From Gonocerus acuteangulatus (lineage: Eukaryota; Arthropoda; Insecta; Hemiptera; Coreidae): 64,000 nt of DNA. The notes beneath the pieces were generated by a model. It was not told the origin of the DNA. It searched no databases and worked only from the letters and a program-made list of their open reading frames with translations. Positions 1 to 13,411 of this stretch are shown one piece after another (position 1 is the first letter of the stretch; the number at the start of each line of letters is the position of its first letter). The position numbers and the translations under genes are program-made. The stretch lies in NCBI GenBank assembly GCA_946811695.1, contig OX328123.1:125351896-125415895 (forward strand), written 5' to 3'.

Positions 1-473
1 CAAACTGTTCAAATATAGTTTGTAGCTGAGTTCCTTTACTATTACTGTTTGGGGAATTCCACATTACACTTTGTGCATTCAAGTCCGCTAAAATTAGTAA
101 AGGAGTAGGTAGTTGAGTCAGTAAATCTTTCAGTCCTAGAACATCTATAGGTTCCCCTGGTGGAAGATATACAGAGCAGATTGTTATTGGGAAAGGAAGG
201 TGTATCGAGACAGCCACAGCTTGGATTGTCGTCCTGAGTTGGATGGGTTTACTATGGACGCTGTCAGCTACTAATATCGCTACTCCACCACATGCTTTGC
301 CTCCCAGGGAATAGTCTCTCCTATAGATAGAGAAGCCGTGTATGCTGAGTTCCTTACCTTGTTTTAGATGTTTCTTGTAGTGCTATTGCTTGTATAGGTA
401 ACTGGTTCAGCAGCAACTTTAAGTCTCCTATATGCCTTTGCATTCCATTAATATTCCACTGCAATACAGACAT
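1..473 (-). pseudogene. Non-LTR retrotransposon ORF2, N-terminal endonuclease part (I/Jockey group)
   Basis: Reading the minus strand from an ATG at 473 gives an apurinic-type endonuclease domain that runs off the left edge of the window. Visible motifs are an opening 'LQWNINGM', an 'ALQETS' block with the catalytic Glu, 'YRRDYSLGGKACGGVAIL', and 'LADLNAQSVMWNS' with the Asp-x-Asn pair. A frameshift lies near 355-375, so the copy is broken. In this family the protein nicks chromosomal DNA and primes reverse transcription; the RT domain would lie to the left of position 1. It belongs with the gag-like ORF1 at 2197-3337, and the two were separated by insertion of the family A element at 991-2196. 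The clade assignment rests on motif wording only. Confidence 0.8.
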
Positions 474-916
474 GGGTTAAGAGTTGTACTAGAAATATAC
501 GAAATGTCGCAAGTTCAAGATACAATACAGATAGACTATTTAGTTGAGTCAACGAAAGGTTGGGGAAATGCATAAATGAGATCAGAAAGGTATAATGAAG
601 TTCAGAGAGGAATTTATAAGATGCATAGATATTATAATTAAAATTACGATTTGGAATATAATAGAAAATTATAGTAAGTGAACATTTGAGTAAAACAAAT
701 ATTTGCTTTGCAGTCAGAATGTTATGGAACGTCGGGTAATACTTTAAATTTGTAATTACAATTCCTGAAAAAAAGATAGTTTTTAGAGGACAGATAATAT
801 TTCGCGTTGCCATGATTTGAGAAAGAAAGAAAATGGAAAAATAACCTAATACTGTTTTAAAAAAGAATAATAACATAAGGTACATAAATAAAATAATATA
901 CCTAAAAAGAATAAGG

Positions 917-990
917 TTAAGTTCTTAGTAACCTCATTTTATCATTTTCTCGATTTAGTACTTTCATGTCTTTTGTCAGTCTGTCCTTTT
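917..990 (-). pseudogene. ORF1 3' end, cut off from its body by a mobile element
   Basis: The minus strand encodes a lysine-rich tail '[17 protein letters not shown]...' ending in a TAA at 917-919. It continues the lysine-rich C-terminus of ORF1 that breaks off at 2197 on the other side of the family A element. The spacer 474-916 between this stop and the ORF2 start is AT-rich with no further coding signal. The join is an inference from the reading direction and matching composition. Confidence 0.55.
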
Positions 991-2196
<1,206 letters not shown>

Positions 2197-3337
2197 TTTT
2201 TCGATTTGGGAGGAGTACGATTTTCCTGGGGGTCAGATATTTCTTCTTTCTTCTTAGAATTCATTTTCTCTCCTTCTTGTTTTTTAGTGATTTTCAGATC
2301 CACTTGTGGTTCAAGGCTTACAGCAGCTTCTGGGTTTGCTTGTTTCGTATTTTTTTATTCCGCTTCAAATTAATACTTTCACTTATTTCGTCAGGCTTGA
2401 CTGGGATTAATTCTTTGATATATCTTTCCAGTATTTCCATTCTCTTATTCATTTGGGCTATTAAACTAGTAAGTAGTGATATTTCAGCCGCTTCTTCTGT
2501 CTGATGTCTGGTCTTTGTAGCGTAGGTCTCAGTCCTTACTTTGCCGGCTAACCTCTTCGCTTCAGAATACGAAATATTCTGTAGGATCATCTTCTTTTTA
2601 ACCTCACATTCCTGTGCATAAACCGAGCAGAGTATAGCTGTTGTTCTGTGTTCTCCTCCACACACGCAACACTTCGTCTTTTTGCATGCACCTTCATGCA
2701 TCGGTCCTGCACATTTCCTGCAAGTTTGTTTCTTCTCACAGGAAGATTTATGGTGGCCCAAGCTGCCACAAGTATAACAGATGAGTGGAGGCGGGATGTA
2801 CATGCGAACTGGTACTGAAAAATACCCAAGAAATAGTTTTTCTGGTAATTGTGGAGTACTAAAAGTCGCCAAAAATAAGGACGATTTTTTCGAATTGTGG
2901 CCAAGACGTTTAACAGACGTTACATTTTGATGTGTAAGCTCTTGAAGAATTTCGGAATCAGCAAGATCATTGATTTCCGAACAGTAAAATACACCCTTGG
3001 AACTGTTCAACGTTCTATGAGGTTCAATTTGTATTTTGTAACCATTAAATAACGTTTGTTTTAAAAGTTTGTTTGAAACAGTGTCATTCGGACAATCTAA
3101 AAACAGCAGCCCACTTTTTCTTAATTTTTTAACCTTCAGTGATTTTGAAAATGAACAAATCCACCGGTGAATGACAAAAGGATTAACAACATTGAATGTC
3201 TTACCTTGTTGGTCGATTTTAACAACCAAGTACCTTAGGCCACAATCGGGTTTCAAGGTGTTATGGTCAACTGTAAGGGACCATTCTTTTTTCTTGTTCG
3301 CATTCAAGAAACTGTTTTCCTCGATGCTTTCAGGCAT
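2197..3337 (-). pseudogene. Non-LTR retrotransposon ORF1, gag-like zinc-knuckle protein
   Basis: A 339-codon open frame runs on the minus strand from the ATG at 3337 to 2318. A +/-1 shift in an A-rich stretch then leads to a further lysine/glutamate-rich tail reaching 2197. Around residues 185-240 there are three cysteine clusters, 'CYTCGSLGHHKSSC', 'CRKCAGPMHEGAC' and 'CCVCGGEHRTTAILC', the zinc knuckles that bind element RNA in ORF1 proteins of I/Jockey-group retrotransposons. The N-terminal half is basic and unremarkable. Its C-terminus is interrupted at 2196/2197 by family A copy 1, and ORF2 follows at 473 in the same direction. The copy is inactive: frameshifted and split. Confidence 0.85.
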
Positions 3338-3434
3338 AATATGTAATGGTTAGCTGTTTACAGCTTCTGATATTCGCAAATATTAAGAGAGCAAAAAATT
3401 TAGGCTTTTCTTAATTAATTGCAAACATATGACC

Positions 3435-3503
<69 letters not shown>

Positions 3504-4829
3504 TATATATATATATAAATTTGTCTGTTCGCTCTCTACGACTGAATGTAAAAGACTGCACTGTTTAAAACAGGGTCTAAATAAATATTGACGGAGAAAA
3601 TTATATGAAAAATGCAAATTATTTACCCTTTTTGTATTGTTCCTTTAAAGCAGCAAATAAAGTTGAACATTTCTAAATAATGGATCAGTATAGGAAATGT
3701 TATTATAAATCATTTGACACCTTGGAAGAATCTCTAGGGAGAATAACTTTGGAGTTATAAGCGAAATAAGTAAAAACACAAAAAAAAAAAAAAAAAAAAA
3801 AACACTAATTTCTTTGTATTAAAAAGAAAAATGTTTGGAATTACGCGTATCTTAATTATTGCTATTTGCGTTGCTCCGAAGATATTCCCGCAAACATTAA
3901 CTGGCGCCTTCTCAAGGTACAACTCAAAATAGATGCGATTTATCTATGATTGATAATGATAAATTTAGTATGTTTTCAAGATCACTGAAAAAGATAAAAA
4001 CTATTTCTTAAGTGATATTTAGCATGAAAATATGAGAAATGGATAAAATATAAGATACCTTCCCAACCAGTAGGATCAAGATTTACAATGGAAATCCAAT
4101 CGATGGCATTCATGAATATTTAAGAAGTCCCAGAGCTCTTTAATAAATTAAACGACCGACTAAAATATTTTAATGTATAACGGCTGAGATGCAAACTAAA
4201 ACCTTGGTAGATCATTGAGAGTCAATGAGAGGAGAGCTATCTAGTAGGGGGTGTGTGGTATGGAGATGAGACAGGGGCCAGCGGGGCTTGTGCCCACTCC
4301 TCATCCGTGTTAATGCTAATTCTATTCTACGGGGATTCTCCAAGCTTCCATTAACTTAAGTAATAATCTCGCGTGGGAACATAGATATCAGCCTGTGTCA
4401 ACATCACGGCTAGCATGTGTGTAGTCAGATTTACAGTACTCGAGCGGCGAAGGACGACATCCTCAAGGGCGTTATGCACACGATAGAGAGTATTGTATAT
4501 TCAAATCCATAGAACGTGGGCTAAATTAATGTTACACCTTATTTAGAAACTATAGTACAATAAATGAAAGTCCGTTCTGAAATTTCCTCAGCGAGGTGTT
4601 GTTCTCTTTGGAGGGAATAATTATATAGCTGATGTTCTATGCATTTTATTGAATGCTTACAGCGCTTTAAGCAAAGTATTAAAATAGGATTTGTAGCTTG
4701 TAGGAGCGACTGGCGGCGGACAGCGCACAGTGGGGCCAAACGATATTTCGTGTTTCAATAAAGGCTACACCCTCTAAATCTTAAACGATTTCAATGCATT
4801 TTTTATTAATGAAAGCTAATAACATTTAG
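3338..4829. other. Non-coding stretch; 5' flank of retrotransposon, (TA)n and (A)n
   Basis: I see no gene here. It holds a (TA)n tract at 3438-3516, an A-run at 3779-3802, and otherwise ordinary AT-rich sequence. 4210-4500 is less AT-rich but has no open frame or family I recognise. Confidence 0.6.
3438..3516. repeat. (TA)n microsatellite
   Basis: Nearly pure TA with a short ACACAC interruption. Confidence 0.95.
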
Positions 4830-5179
4830 GAGGGGCGAGGTTAGCTCAGTGGTAGAGCCCTGGACTAATAAGTTGGAGGTCCTGAGTTCAAATCCCGAGC
4901 AAGCACTAAAGAGTTTTTTTTTCTAGTGTCTTCATTCATGGGTAGAAATCGGCCTCCCTGACCGTCCCTATGCCAACCCAGCCTTTAATAAATTTATCAA
5001 TGGGTACCTTGGGTGCTAATGACTCTAGCAGTCGAAACGGCCAAGGGAAAAATCAGGCGGCCGGAGCATAATACTGAACACACTATCTCCCCAGTGCTGT
5101 ATGGTCATGAATCAGATACCTCTATAGTATCTGCCCCTCAGGGCCCTCGTGGCCTGTTAAGGGACTGATTTTTTTTTTT
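4830..5179 (+). mobile_element. tRNA-headed SINE, copy 1
   Basis: The head 'GGCGAGGTTAGCTCAGTGG' has a pol III A-box, and 'TGAGTTCAAATCC' is a B-box with a recognisable T-arm, but the acceptor stem does not close, so this is a SINE head and not a tRNA gene. An unrelated body follows, ending in a T-run. A 13-bp target-site duplication, TAATAACATTTAG, flanks it at 4817-4829 and 5180-5192. A second copy lies at 10301-10665 and fragments lie near 18205 and 21490. SINEs are moved by a partner LINE's machinery. Confidence 0.85.
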
Positions 5180-5192
5180 TAATAACATTTAG

Positions 5193-6439
5193 AGCAACTT
5201 CGTCTAGCTAGATTATTGTTTTTTGATTCCCCTGTTTATTAAATTACGAGTAAATAATTCACGAACTTATAATATTATAATAATTTATTTTTCATCTAAC
5301 TTAATTTTAGCACTGATATTTACGTACATTAACTATGTAAAGTGTATAGTGTAAAATCGAAACGTTTTCAATTTTATACTATGCCAAATAATCAACCGGC
5401 ATTCTATAAACCACCCAGGCACGTTTTACATTTCCGAAGTAATGCCTAGGCATTCTACATAATAATGCCTGGTTTCTATACTTTCCCGGTAACATATGCA
5501 CACATTTGTACACAGAGGGAGAGTGAGGGAGGAAAAAAGTAGGATTTGTAGGGAGATGGAGGGAAATGCCACAGAAAAATAACAAAATAACACTTAAAAC
5601 TAGAGAAAAGGTGCTTAAAGAGGTTCGAAATGAGCTCCGCGTAGAGGGTGCAAAGGTCAAACTAAATTCCACGTTACCGCTCCCAATTCATTTCAGCGGT
5701 CAAGTGGCTAAAAAGCGGGGTAGACATAGAAGAAAACAGGAAATTTCAAAGCAGAACAAGATCTTAAACGCCTCTCCAGGAAACTGTCAGTATCCCAAGC
5801 GGAAATACTCCATTCAAACACCGATTTATTTTTGGTAAATCGATCTCATTTAGATCGATTTACCAAAAATTGTATTTGAGCATTTTCTAACCGGATCCGA
5901 GATATACAGGAACAATACAGACGAAGTAAACCGTTCAAACAAACTAAACCAACAACTTCAAAGTTTTAAAAATTTATTTCTCCGAACGTGTCCGTTCAAT
6001 CAAAAAATACTTTAGGAATTTTATTATAACACAAGCAGTTCAGAGAATTGCAAGATGGTGGATGAAACTACTCGGTATGGTTGAGAAAAGGTACTCGAAG
6101 TTATGCTTTCATAAATTACACTACCTCAACTCAAAACCCAACATATTTTCACGAAACTGGGTGAAGAATTTAAAATGTTTACTTCGAAAATATTAAATAA
6201 TGGGCAAGCTCTCAGCTCAAACACAAAATTTCAAATTACTCCACCAAATAGCCACAAAAATAATAAAAAAGCTGATGAAAGAAGATCTACACCATATCAA
6301 TAGAACACACTAGAGCACCATATGCAATGCAATTCATACCTAGAATAGCTAACTAAAAATAATGATGGACATAAATAGACACAGGTATATAAGCCAATTT
6401 ATATTAGCAAATAAGACCCTCTATCTCAGTATCCGCCTT
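5193..6439. other. Non-coding stretch with one hairpin
   Basis: AT-rich. A 90-codon frame at 5566-5838 (+) has no recognisable motif and runs into the hairpin at 5829-5869. 5975-6030 ('CCGTTCAATCAAAAAATAC') resembles the start of the dispersed repeat seen at 23560. Confidence 0.5.
5829..5869. repeat. Perfect 18-bp hairpin with a 5-nt loop
   Basis: TTTTTGGTAAATCGATCT, loop CATTT, then its exact reverse complement. Confidence 0.9.
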
Positions 6440-6560
6440 CAAAGACACAAACTATAAATGACTACAAAGTATGTGCAAGCTGTCGATTGGAGGAAGAAGA
6501 CCTTGAGCATCTACTGTGGAGTTGTCCTGCGTACTGATCTCAGAAATATTCTAATGTATT
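6440..6560 (+). pseudogene. Non-LTR ORF2 C-terminal fragment (I-group type)
   Basis: The frame through 'DYKVCASCRLEEEDLEHLLWSCPAY' ends in a TGA. It shows the Cys-x2-Cys ... His ... Cys pattern ('C..C...EH.L..CP') found downstream of RT/RNase H in ORF2 of I/Jockey-group elements. Sequence upstream (6050-6440) is degenerate, with many stops. An A-rich region at 6690-6720 may be the old tail. Too short to place in a clade. Confidence 0.55.
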
Positions 6561-6854
6561 CTGAAGGCAATTGTGGAAGGAGACAACAACAAGTCTTTAA
6601 CCTACCATTTCCTAACTACCTCTAGCATCAATGATATTATACCTTTGCATGTACTTCATAACAGGTAATGAAGAAAAGAGAAGCATGAACCTAAAAAAAA
6701 ACAAAAAAAAACAAAACAGTTTTTGCTTACTATATAACAAACACTGTTTATTTTACTTTGTGTTTTAAAGTGTAGTCTATTTTAGTTTTAAGTTAATTTA
6801 TATATTTACCCCTTTCTCACTTGTAAGAGCTAGGATCAAAAACAGATAAATATT

Positions 6855-8460
6855 ATTACTATATTATTGTAAGACGTTTATTAATCTTTGAAATGGTCAC
6901 TGTCAATTTACCACAATTTCTCAACCGTTTTGGAAATATTTAAAAAAATATACGAAATTCCTGAACTCGCTTATGTCTGTTGATAGAAATATTATTTTAC
7001 GAATACTTCCTGAATTCCAAATGTAACCAAAATTTAAATATATTAATTATTGTGTAATTTCATGAGGAGAAATCGGTGCATAAATGGAGTTATTTTCGCT
7101 CAGAATATTCTTATTGTTTTGCAGTTTCTATTCTCAGTTTTTCAAATGAAACTTGGGATAAGAACGGAAACGAGCTAAGATGACACAGTTCTAGCGAATC
7201 ACACAATCTAATATATACATGGGCTGTGTTATAACAAATATGAAATAACTATTATTTTTCTTAAAGTCACTTTGTTGCTCAGGAAAGTTCTCAGTTTACA
7301 TAAATTGCGGAGAAACATTTTTATAAGTACACCACACCATAATAAACAAGGAGCTATTTTTCAAGCGGATGAGTTTTAATTTCAGAAATCACTTAAAAGA
7401 GAAAATTAACCAAAGATTTCATTTCCTCTGCAAGTGACGCTTTCCCACAACTCCGGAGTAATATTGTTTTTAATTCTGATTCATAAACTAGCTTGACAGA
7501 TTAAAACGAAGGGGAGCTCTCGACAAAGGAGAAATTAATACGAGGTATTCGACTGCTTGGAAAACCCTGCATTGTAAGAAATAGGTTTACACATCTAATG
7601 TAGCTGCTGAGTTAAAGATAATGTACTTAGCATAATTTTAATACATAAAACACTCATTTGTTTAGCATATATTGTAGAAGGAATTCAGCTGTTGTGGTTG
7701 CATTCATAAAAGAATTCTTATAAATTCCTTCAATCTTTATCAAAATTCTTAGAATCTAAACGCATTCAACAATTTTTTAAACCAATATATTTATAAATAT
7801 TGACATTCGTCCAAAAGTTAGATTTTATTTGATTTCTGTTTGAATTTCAGGTCCTATTTCGGAAAAGGGCTGCGAGTGGTTTTGTTTAATAACTGTTATA
7901 TATTAAAGAAAATACATTTAAAAAAACATATTTATTCATTTAAATTTCCTGAAAACATCAACATACTAATAAATCTACTTCAATCCTGACGAAGTTAAAC
8001 CTCCTTCAGCCTGATATCGTCACTTAACTGAAATATATGTATTATCTTTGAGTAAAGATAAAACTGTTACAAAATTAGTAAATTTTCACACAGTTTATGA
8101 AGTATATGCAAAACGCTTTGGAAAATTTAGTAAGTGGATGGTAAATATTTGAAAGCCGAATAAATTTCAAACACAAAAACTCAAGGTGAGAATTTCTATT
8201 GTAAACAATGGGTTGTAGAAATCGATTCTTGAAGTTTCGTAAAGGGTTGACGGGCTGTTAAATAAAATAATTGTTCTTTCTTTCGTACTAACTTATTTTA
8301 TATGTTTCGAGGCCAAGGGGCCATTAAGCCTCCCCGTGGCATTGGGGATAGCCCCCAATCCCGGGAAAGATACAGGGTAACAATAAACGAAGTATGTAGT
8401 ACCAAAATGAAAAAAAGAGTACTATTTTTTTAAATAGCTATACCACGCAACTCCAAAAAC

Positions 8461-8516
<56 letters not shown>

Positions 8517-8525
8517 ATATATATA
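6855..8525 (+). repeat. Dispersed repeat R, longest copy (R1), ending in (TA)n
   Basis: This block, starting near TTGTAAGACGTTTATTAATC and ending in a (TA)n tract (8463-8527), recurs in pieces at 8526-9047, 11376-11715, 11716-13064 and 21400-22060. Shared landmarks are AAATGTAACCAAAATTTAAA, AACTTGGGATAAGAACGGAA and CTGACGAAGTTAAACCTCC. No coding frame is kept between copies. It is probably a degenerate non-autonomous element; I see neither terminal repeats nor a target duplication. Confidence 0.75.
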
Positions 8526-8527
8526 TG
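8463..8527. repeat. (TA)n microsatellite joining two R blocks
   Basis: TA tract ending TGTATATATATATGAATATT; R copy 2 begins immediately after it. Confidence 0.95.
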
Positions 8528-9047
8528 AATATTCTTATTGTTTTGCAGTTTCTATTCTCAGTTTTTCAAATGAAACTTGGGATAAGAACGGAAACGACCT
8601 AAGATGACACAGTTCTTGCGAATCACACAATCTAATATATACATGGGCTGTGTTATAACAAATATGAAATAACTATTATTTTTCTTAAAGTCACTTTGTT
8701 GCTCAGGAAAGTTCTCAGTTTACATAAATTGCGGAGAAACATTTTTATAAGTACACCACACCATAATAAACAAGGAGCTATTTTTCAAGCGGATGAGTTT
8801 TAATTTCAGAAATCACTTAAAAGAGAAAATTAACCAAAGATTTCATTTCCTCTGCAAGTGACGCTTTCCCACAACTCCGGAGTAACATTGTTTTTAATTC
8901 TGATTCATAAACTAGCTTGCCAGATTAAAACGAAGGGGAGCTCTCGACAAAGGAGAAATTAATACGAGGTATTCGACTGCTTGGAAAACCCTGCATTGTA
9001 AGAAATAGGTTTTTACATCTAATGTAGCTGCTGAGTTAAAGAAGAAA
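8526..9047 (+). repeat. Dispersed repeat R, copy 2 (partial)
   Basis: Nearly identical to about 7105-7617 of copy 1, so it is a recent duplication. It breaks off at GAGTTAAAG, where an RTE fragment starts. Confidence 0.85.
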
Positions 9048-9432
9048 CTGTGGGTTAGCGCTGTACTATCAACTTCAGTCTATGATTGTGAAACGTGGCC
9101 TCTAAATCAAGCAGGTATAAGGAAACAGAGTAGCAGCGAGAGGAATGCAGTGCTGCAATTTGAAAATTATAAGGAGGGACAACAAACTCAAAAGTGGAGA
9201 AGATAAAAAACAAGATTCCCAGACATTTCATGGATTATCCAGAAGGAAAAATTGAGATGGCCATATAGCTAGAGATTCTAAAGATAAATGGTCCAATGAT
9301 GTAATAAATTGGTACTCCCAGAACCACAAGATGCGGGTTACATATAGCGGAGCAACATGGTAGAGAGTGGCTGAAGAAAGGAAAGAATGGAAGAGGCTTG
9401 GGGAAGCACACTATTTAAGCAGGATTTAACCT
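9046..9432 (+). pseudogene. RTE-type retrotransposon ORF C-terminus (degenerate)
   Basis: Reading across frames gives 'KLWVSAVLSTSVYDCETWPL', 'KLRW', 'DSKDKWSNDVINWYSQ', then 'RVAEERKEWKRLGEAHYL'. This order matches the C-terminal region of RTE-clade endonuclease/reverse transcriptases, which end in a W-x-R-x-A-x-x-R-x-x-W-x-x-LGEAY pattern. Several stops and shifts are present, and the endonuclease and RT core are missing. It abuts the cut end of repeat R copy 2, so the join is a rearrangement or a 5'-truncated insertion. Confidence 0.65.
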
Positions 9433-10300
9433 GAAATTACTCAACAGGACAATGAACAAAAAGCTACTTATGCTAACTCAAAAATCTCAGCAATAATCTG
9501 AATTTGTACAAAACAATTGATAGAAAATTAAAATAATGGCATTGCATATACTGTACATATTTTTTTGTAAAAATAAAGGTTTATCTCTTTATTTCTGAAC
9601 ATGATTCACGAATAAGTTTAAGGAACAACATTCTTCTTTCATTCTCACAAAGGAGATCCGCCATCTTAGTATGTTCCACATAAGCCTATCTGGACTCATT
9701 TGGAAAGGATAGGAATGGAATAAAACCAAGACAATGACAGCGGCACGTACTTTTCCCTTGCGGTCACCCAGCCAAGTACTGGTCAAGCCCGACGTCAGTG
9801 ATATACGGGAATAGTGGATTTAACATGGCTATGGTGTTATCACATATACCACACACGCACGCACGCACGCACACACACACACTGTTCACTTACTATTCAC
9901 ACTATAATTTCACTTACTATTCACAAGCAGATGGAGCTAATAGCAGGGTTATAGTTTGACCTGGCGTTGCCTTAGACCTAGCTGAAGGACGAGAGGACAC
10001 TCCGACCCCACTTCACCCGATAGGACTATTGTTCAGTAATTGGTTGGTCAAACCGAAGCCCTCAGAGGTAAGTACTTCATAATTAGAATCCATGTCTGGG
10101 AGTTGTGCTATAGTGGAATTATCATTCAGAAGATTAATTAATGAATAACTAAAACTATAAAATTGGAGTTGTACACAATACTCAGTTCAATGCCAATACG
10201 ATGCTCATAGATTCAATTTTTGACGAAATTATTTTATAAGAAATTGTTTACCACGAGGACGATCAATGTGGAAACAGTAGGGATTCAGCAACAAAATTTA
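9433..10300. other. Non-coding stretch with a CA/GCAC microsatellite
   Basis: Holds CACGCACGCACG...CACACAC at 9848-9882. 9940-10070 is less AT-rich but not recognised. The SINE's left duplication, CAACAAAATTTA, is at 10289-10300. Confidence 0.6.
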
Positions 10301-10665
10301 AAAAAAATTAAAAACAAAAAAAAACCAGCCACGTAAAAGGGCCACGAGGGCCCAGAAGGGCTACACTATAAAGGTATCTGATTCATGACCATATAGCACA
10401 CCAGGGAGACAGTGTGGTCAGTACTATGATCCGACCGCCTGATTTTCCCATTGCTGCTTCGACTGCTAGGGTCATTAGCAAGAAGGTACCCATTAATAAA
10501 TTATTTAAAGGCTGGGTTGGCCTAGGGACGGTCAGGAAGGCCGAATCCAACCCACTAACGAAGACACCAGAAGATAAAAATATTTAGTGCTTGCTGGAGA
10601 TTTGAACTCAGGTCCTCCAGCACATTAGTCCAGTGCTCTACTACTGAGCTAACCTCGCCCCTAGT
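10301..10665 (-). mobile_element. tRNA-headed SINE, copy 2
   Basis: Reverse-strand copy of the SINE at 4830-5179: the tRNA-like head reads GGGCGAGGTTAGCTCAGTAG from about 10660 downward, and an A-rich tail lies at its low-coordinate end. An imperfect 12-bp duplication flanks it, CAACAAAATTTA (10289-10300) and CAACAACATTTA (10666-10677). Confidence 0.85.
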
Positions 10666-10677
10666 CAACAACATTTA

Positions 10678-11375
10678 ATAAAGCTAAATTATTATTTCAA
10701 AATTTGTTTTTAATGAAAATGTTTTATACACAGTTTATCTAATGTCTAGTTCAAGATTATTTAAACTTTTGGCGTTGACCATATTTTTGTATTTATATTA
10801 CATCCTTCTTCTTTGTTTTGGTTAGGAAGTCCCTAAATTACTCTAATAACAATAAACGTTGGCAATAAGACTCATTTTTATATAAAATTTTGTATACAGT
10901 TTTATTAATTGACACCATCTGCTTCAGCCATTTTTGTTCAACATCATTTTTAAGGGCATGATTTTTGCATTATGATGCCTTTCTATTCCTGAGTTTAGTT
11001 GGTTGATGAAATGTATCATAACAAATTTTCAGCATATTTAATGTAAAGATACTGGGAGTAATGGTTTATTGAATGACGCGGTATTCAAAGCTCTACCTTG
11101 GAACACTCGATACGAAATTTTAAGCACCTAAAGACGACGAAATGTCGAAGAAGTTGTTGAGGAAAGGTACATGCCGTGTTTTGATCTGTATGATTCTAAG
11201 AGTTTCCTCTTGACTGACGACTTGTTGGAAAATCACCCTGGAACAGTCCGATAAGACAGACATTAGCTTATCAGTACATACCAACAGTTGGTTTCACTCA
11301 ACTTCAGACAAACTCCCTACATCTCATCATCAACCTTGGAAATTTATTCCTAGAAAATTACGTTCTCCTTGGGAT
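10678..11375. other. Non-coding stretch, nothing recognised
   Basis: AT-rich; no open frame longer than about 60 codons, and no repeat shared with the rest of the window that I could see. Confidence 0.5.
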
Positions 11376-11715
11376 AATGTACTTAGCATAATTTTAATAC
11401 ATAAAACATTTAAAAAAACATATTTATTCCTTTAAATTTCCTGAAAACATCAACATACTAATAAATCTACTTCAATCCTGACGAAGTTAAACCTCCTTCA
11501 GCCTGATATCGTCACTTAACTGAAATATATGTATTATCTTTGAGTAAAGATAAAACTGTTACAAAATTAGTAAATTTTCACACAGTTTATGAAGTATATG
11601 CAAAACGCTTTGGAAAATTTAGTAAGTGAATGGTAAATATTTGAAAGCCGAATAAATTTCAAACACAAAAACTCAAGGTGAGAATTTCTATTGTAAACAA
11701 TGGGTTGTAGAAATC
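11376..11715 (+). repeat. Dispersed repeat R, copy 3 (right half, internally deleted)
   Basis: Begins GATAATGTACTTAGCATAAT like 7617, then jumps at ACATAAAACA to the segment matching 7917-8225, so about 265 bp are missing. It ends GGGTTGTAGAAATC, where copy 4 begins. Confidence 0.85.
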
Positions 11716-12984
11716 AAATGTAACCAAAATTTAAATATATAATTATTGTGTAATTTCATGAGGAGAAATCGGTGCATAAATGGAGTTATTTTCGCTCAAA
11801 ATATTCTTATTGTTTTGCAGTTTCTATTCTCAGTTTTTCAAATGAAACTTGGGATAAGAACGGAAACGAGCTAAGATGACACAGTTCTAGCGAATCACAC
11901 AATCTAATATATACATGGGCTGTGTTATAACAAATATGAAATAACTATTATTTTTCTTAAAGTCACTTTCTTCCTCAGGAAAGTTCTCAGTTTACATAAA
12001 TTGCGGAGAAACATTTTTATAAGTACACCACACCATAATAAACAAGGAGCTATTTTTCAAGCGGATGAGTTTTAATTTCAGAAATCACTTAAAAGAGAAA
12101 ATTAACCAAAGATTTTATTTCCTCTGCAAGTGACGCTTTCCCACAACTCCGGAGTAACATTGTTTTTAATTCTGATTCATAAACTAGCTTGCCAGATTAA
12201 AACGAAGGGGAGCTCTCGACAAAGGAGAAATTAATACGAGGTATTCGACTGCTTGGAAAACCCTGCATTGTAAGAAATAGGTTTTTACATCTAATGTAGC
12301 TGCTGAGTTAAAGATAATACTTAGCATAATTTTAATACATAAAACACTCATTTGTTTAGCATATATTGTAGAAGGAATTCAGCTGTTGTGGTTGCATTCA
12401 TAAAAGAATTCTTATAAATTCCTTCAATCTTTATCAAAATTCTTAGAATCTAAACGCATTCAACAATTTTTCCTGAAAACATCAACATACTAATAAATCT
12501 ACTTCAATCCTGACGAAGTTAAACCTCCTTCAGTCTGATATCGTCACTTAACTGAAATATATGTATTATCTTTGAGTAAAGATAAAACTGTTACAAAATT
12601 AGTAAATTTTCACACAGTTTATGAAGTATATGCAAAACGCTTTGGAAAATTTAGTAAGTGGATGGTAAATATTTGAAAGCCGAATAAATTTCAAACACAA
12701 AAACTCAAGGTGAGAATTTCTATTGTAAACAATGGGTTGTAGAAATCGATTCTTGAAGTTTCGTAAAGGGTTGACGGGCTGTTAAATAAAATAATTGTTC
12801 TTTCTTTCGTACTAAATTATTTTATATGTTTCGAGGCCAAGGGGCCATTAAGCCTCCCCGTGGCATTGGGGATAGCCCCCAATCCCGGGAAAGATACAGG
12901 GTAACAATAAACGAAGTATGTAGTACCAAAATGAAAAAAAGAGTACTATTTTTTTAAATAGCTATACCAAGCAACTCCAAAAAC

Positions 12985-13062
<78 letters not shown>

Positions 13063-13064
13063 GT
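11716..13064 (+). repeat. Dispersed repeat R, copy 4, ending in (TA)n
   Basis: Matches copy 1 from AAATGTAACC onward, with a ~180-bp deletion at 12470 and the same (TA)n end (12988-13060). The near identity to copy 1 suggests recent segmental duplication. Confidence 0.85.
12988..13060. repeat. (TA)n microsatellite
   Basis: Pure TA at the right end of repeat R copy 4. Confidence 0.95.
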
Positions 13065-13065
13065 T

Positions 13066-13408
13066 TTTAGCGCCCGGTGTGATGTCTGCCAGAACGCCCG
13101 TTCACCAGAGGTTTAGGGCGTATGGAATAAACTGAATAAATACTGACGGGAGAGGGGCGCCGAAAAGCTTTGCTTAACGCGCCCACGCTGTGCGTAGCAG
13201 TATGCGACCAGTTCCACAGACACAACGACTATCCTATACTTATAACGTAGCCATTCCACCACTCTTCGTTACACAGAGAAAGCGTTGATTCAATACATAT
13301 ATTTTTTTTAAATTCATTGAAAAAATTATGCGATTTTTTTTTCTCTAAGTCTCAGGCGCCCCTTTGGTCGCAGCGCCTTGAGCGACCGCCACGCTCGCGA
13401 CGGCCCTG
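13066..13408 (-). mobile_element. hAT-like element end (fragment)
   Basis: The minus strand from 13408 begins CAGGGCCGTCGCGAGCG, a GC-rich CAGGG... terminus of the kind found on hAT elements, followed by GGCGCTGCGACCAAAGGGGCG. The other side begins at a (TA)n edge and carries GGGCGCCGAAAAG but no matching terminus, so only one end is supported. No transposase is visible. Confidence 0.4.
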
Positions 13409-13411
13409 TTT

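Noticed and set aside
4834..4908. Possible functional tRNA gene
   Set aside because: A- and B-boxes are present but the acceptor stem does not pair, and the unit is followed by a SINE body with target duplications.
5566..5838. 90-codon basic frame
   Set aside because: No recognised domain and it runs into a hairpin; cannot support a gene.
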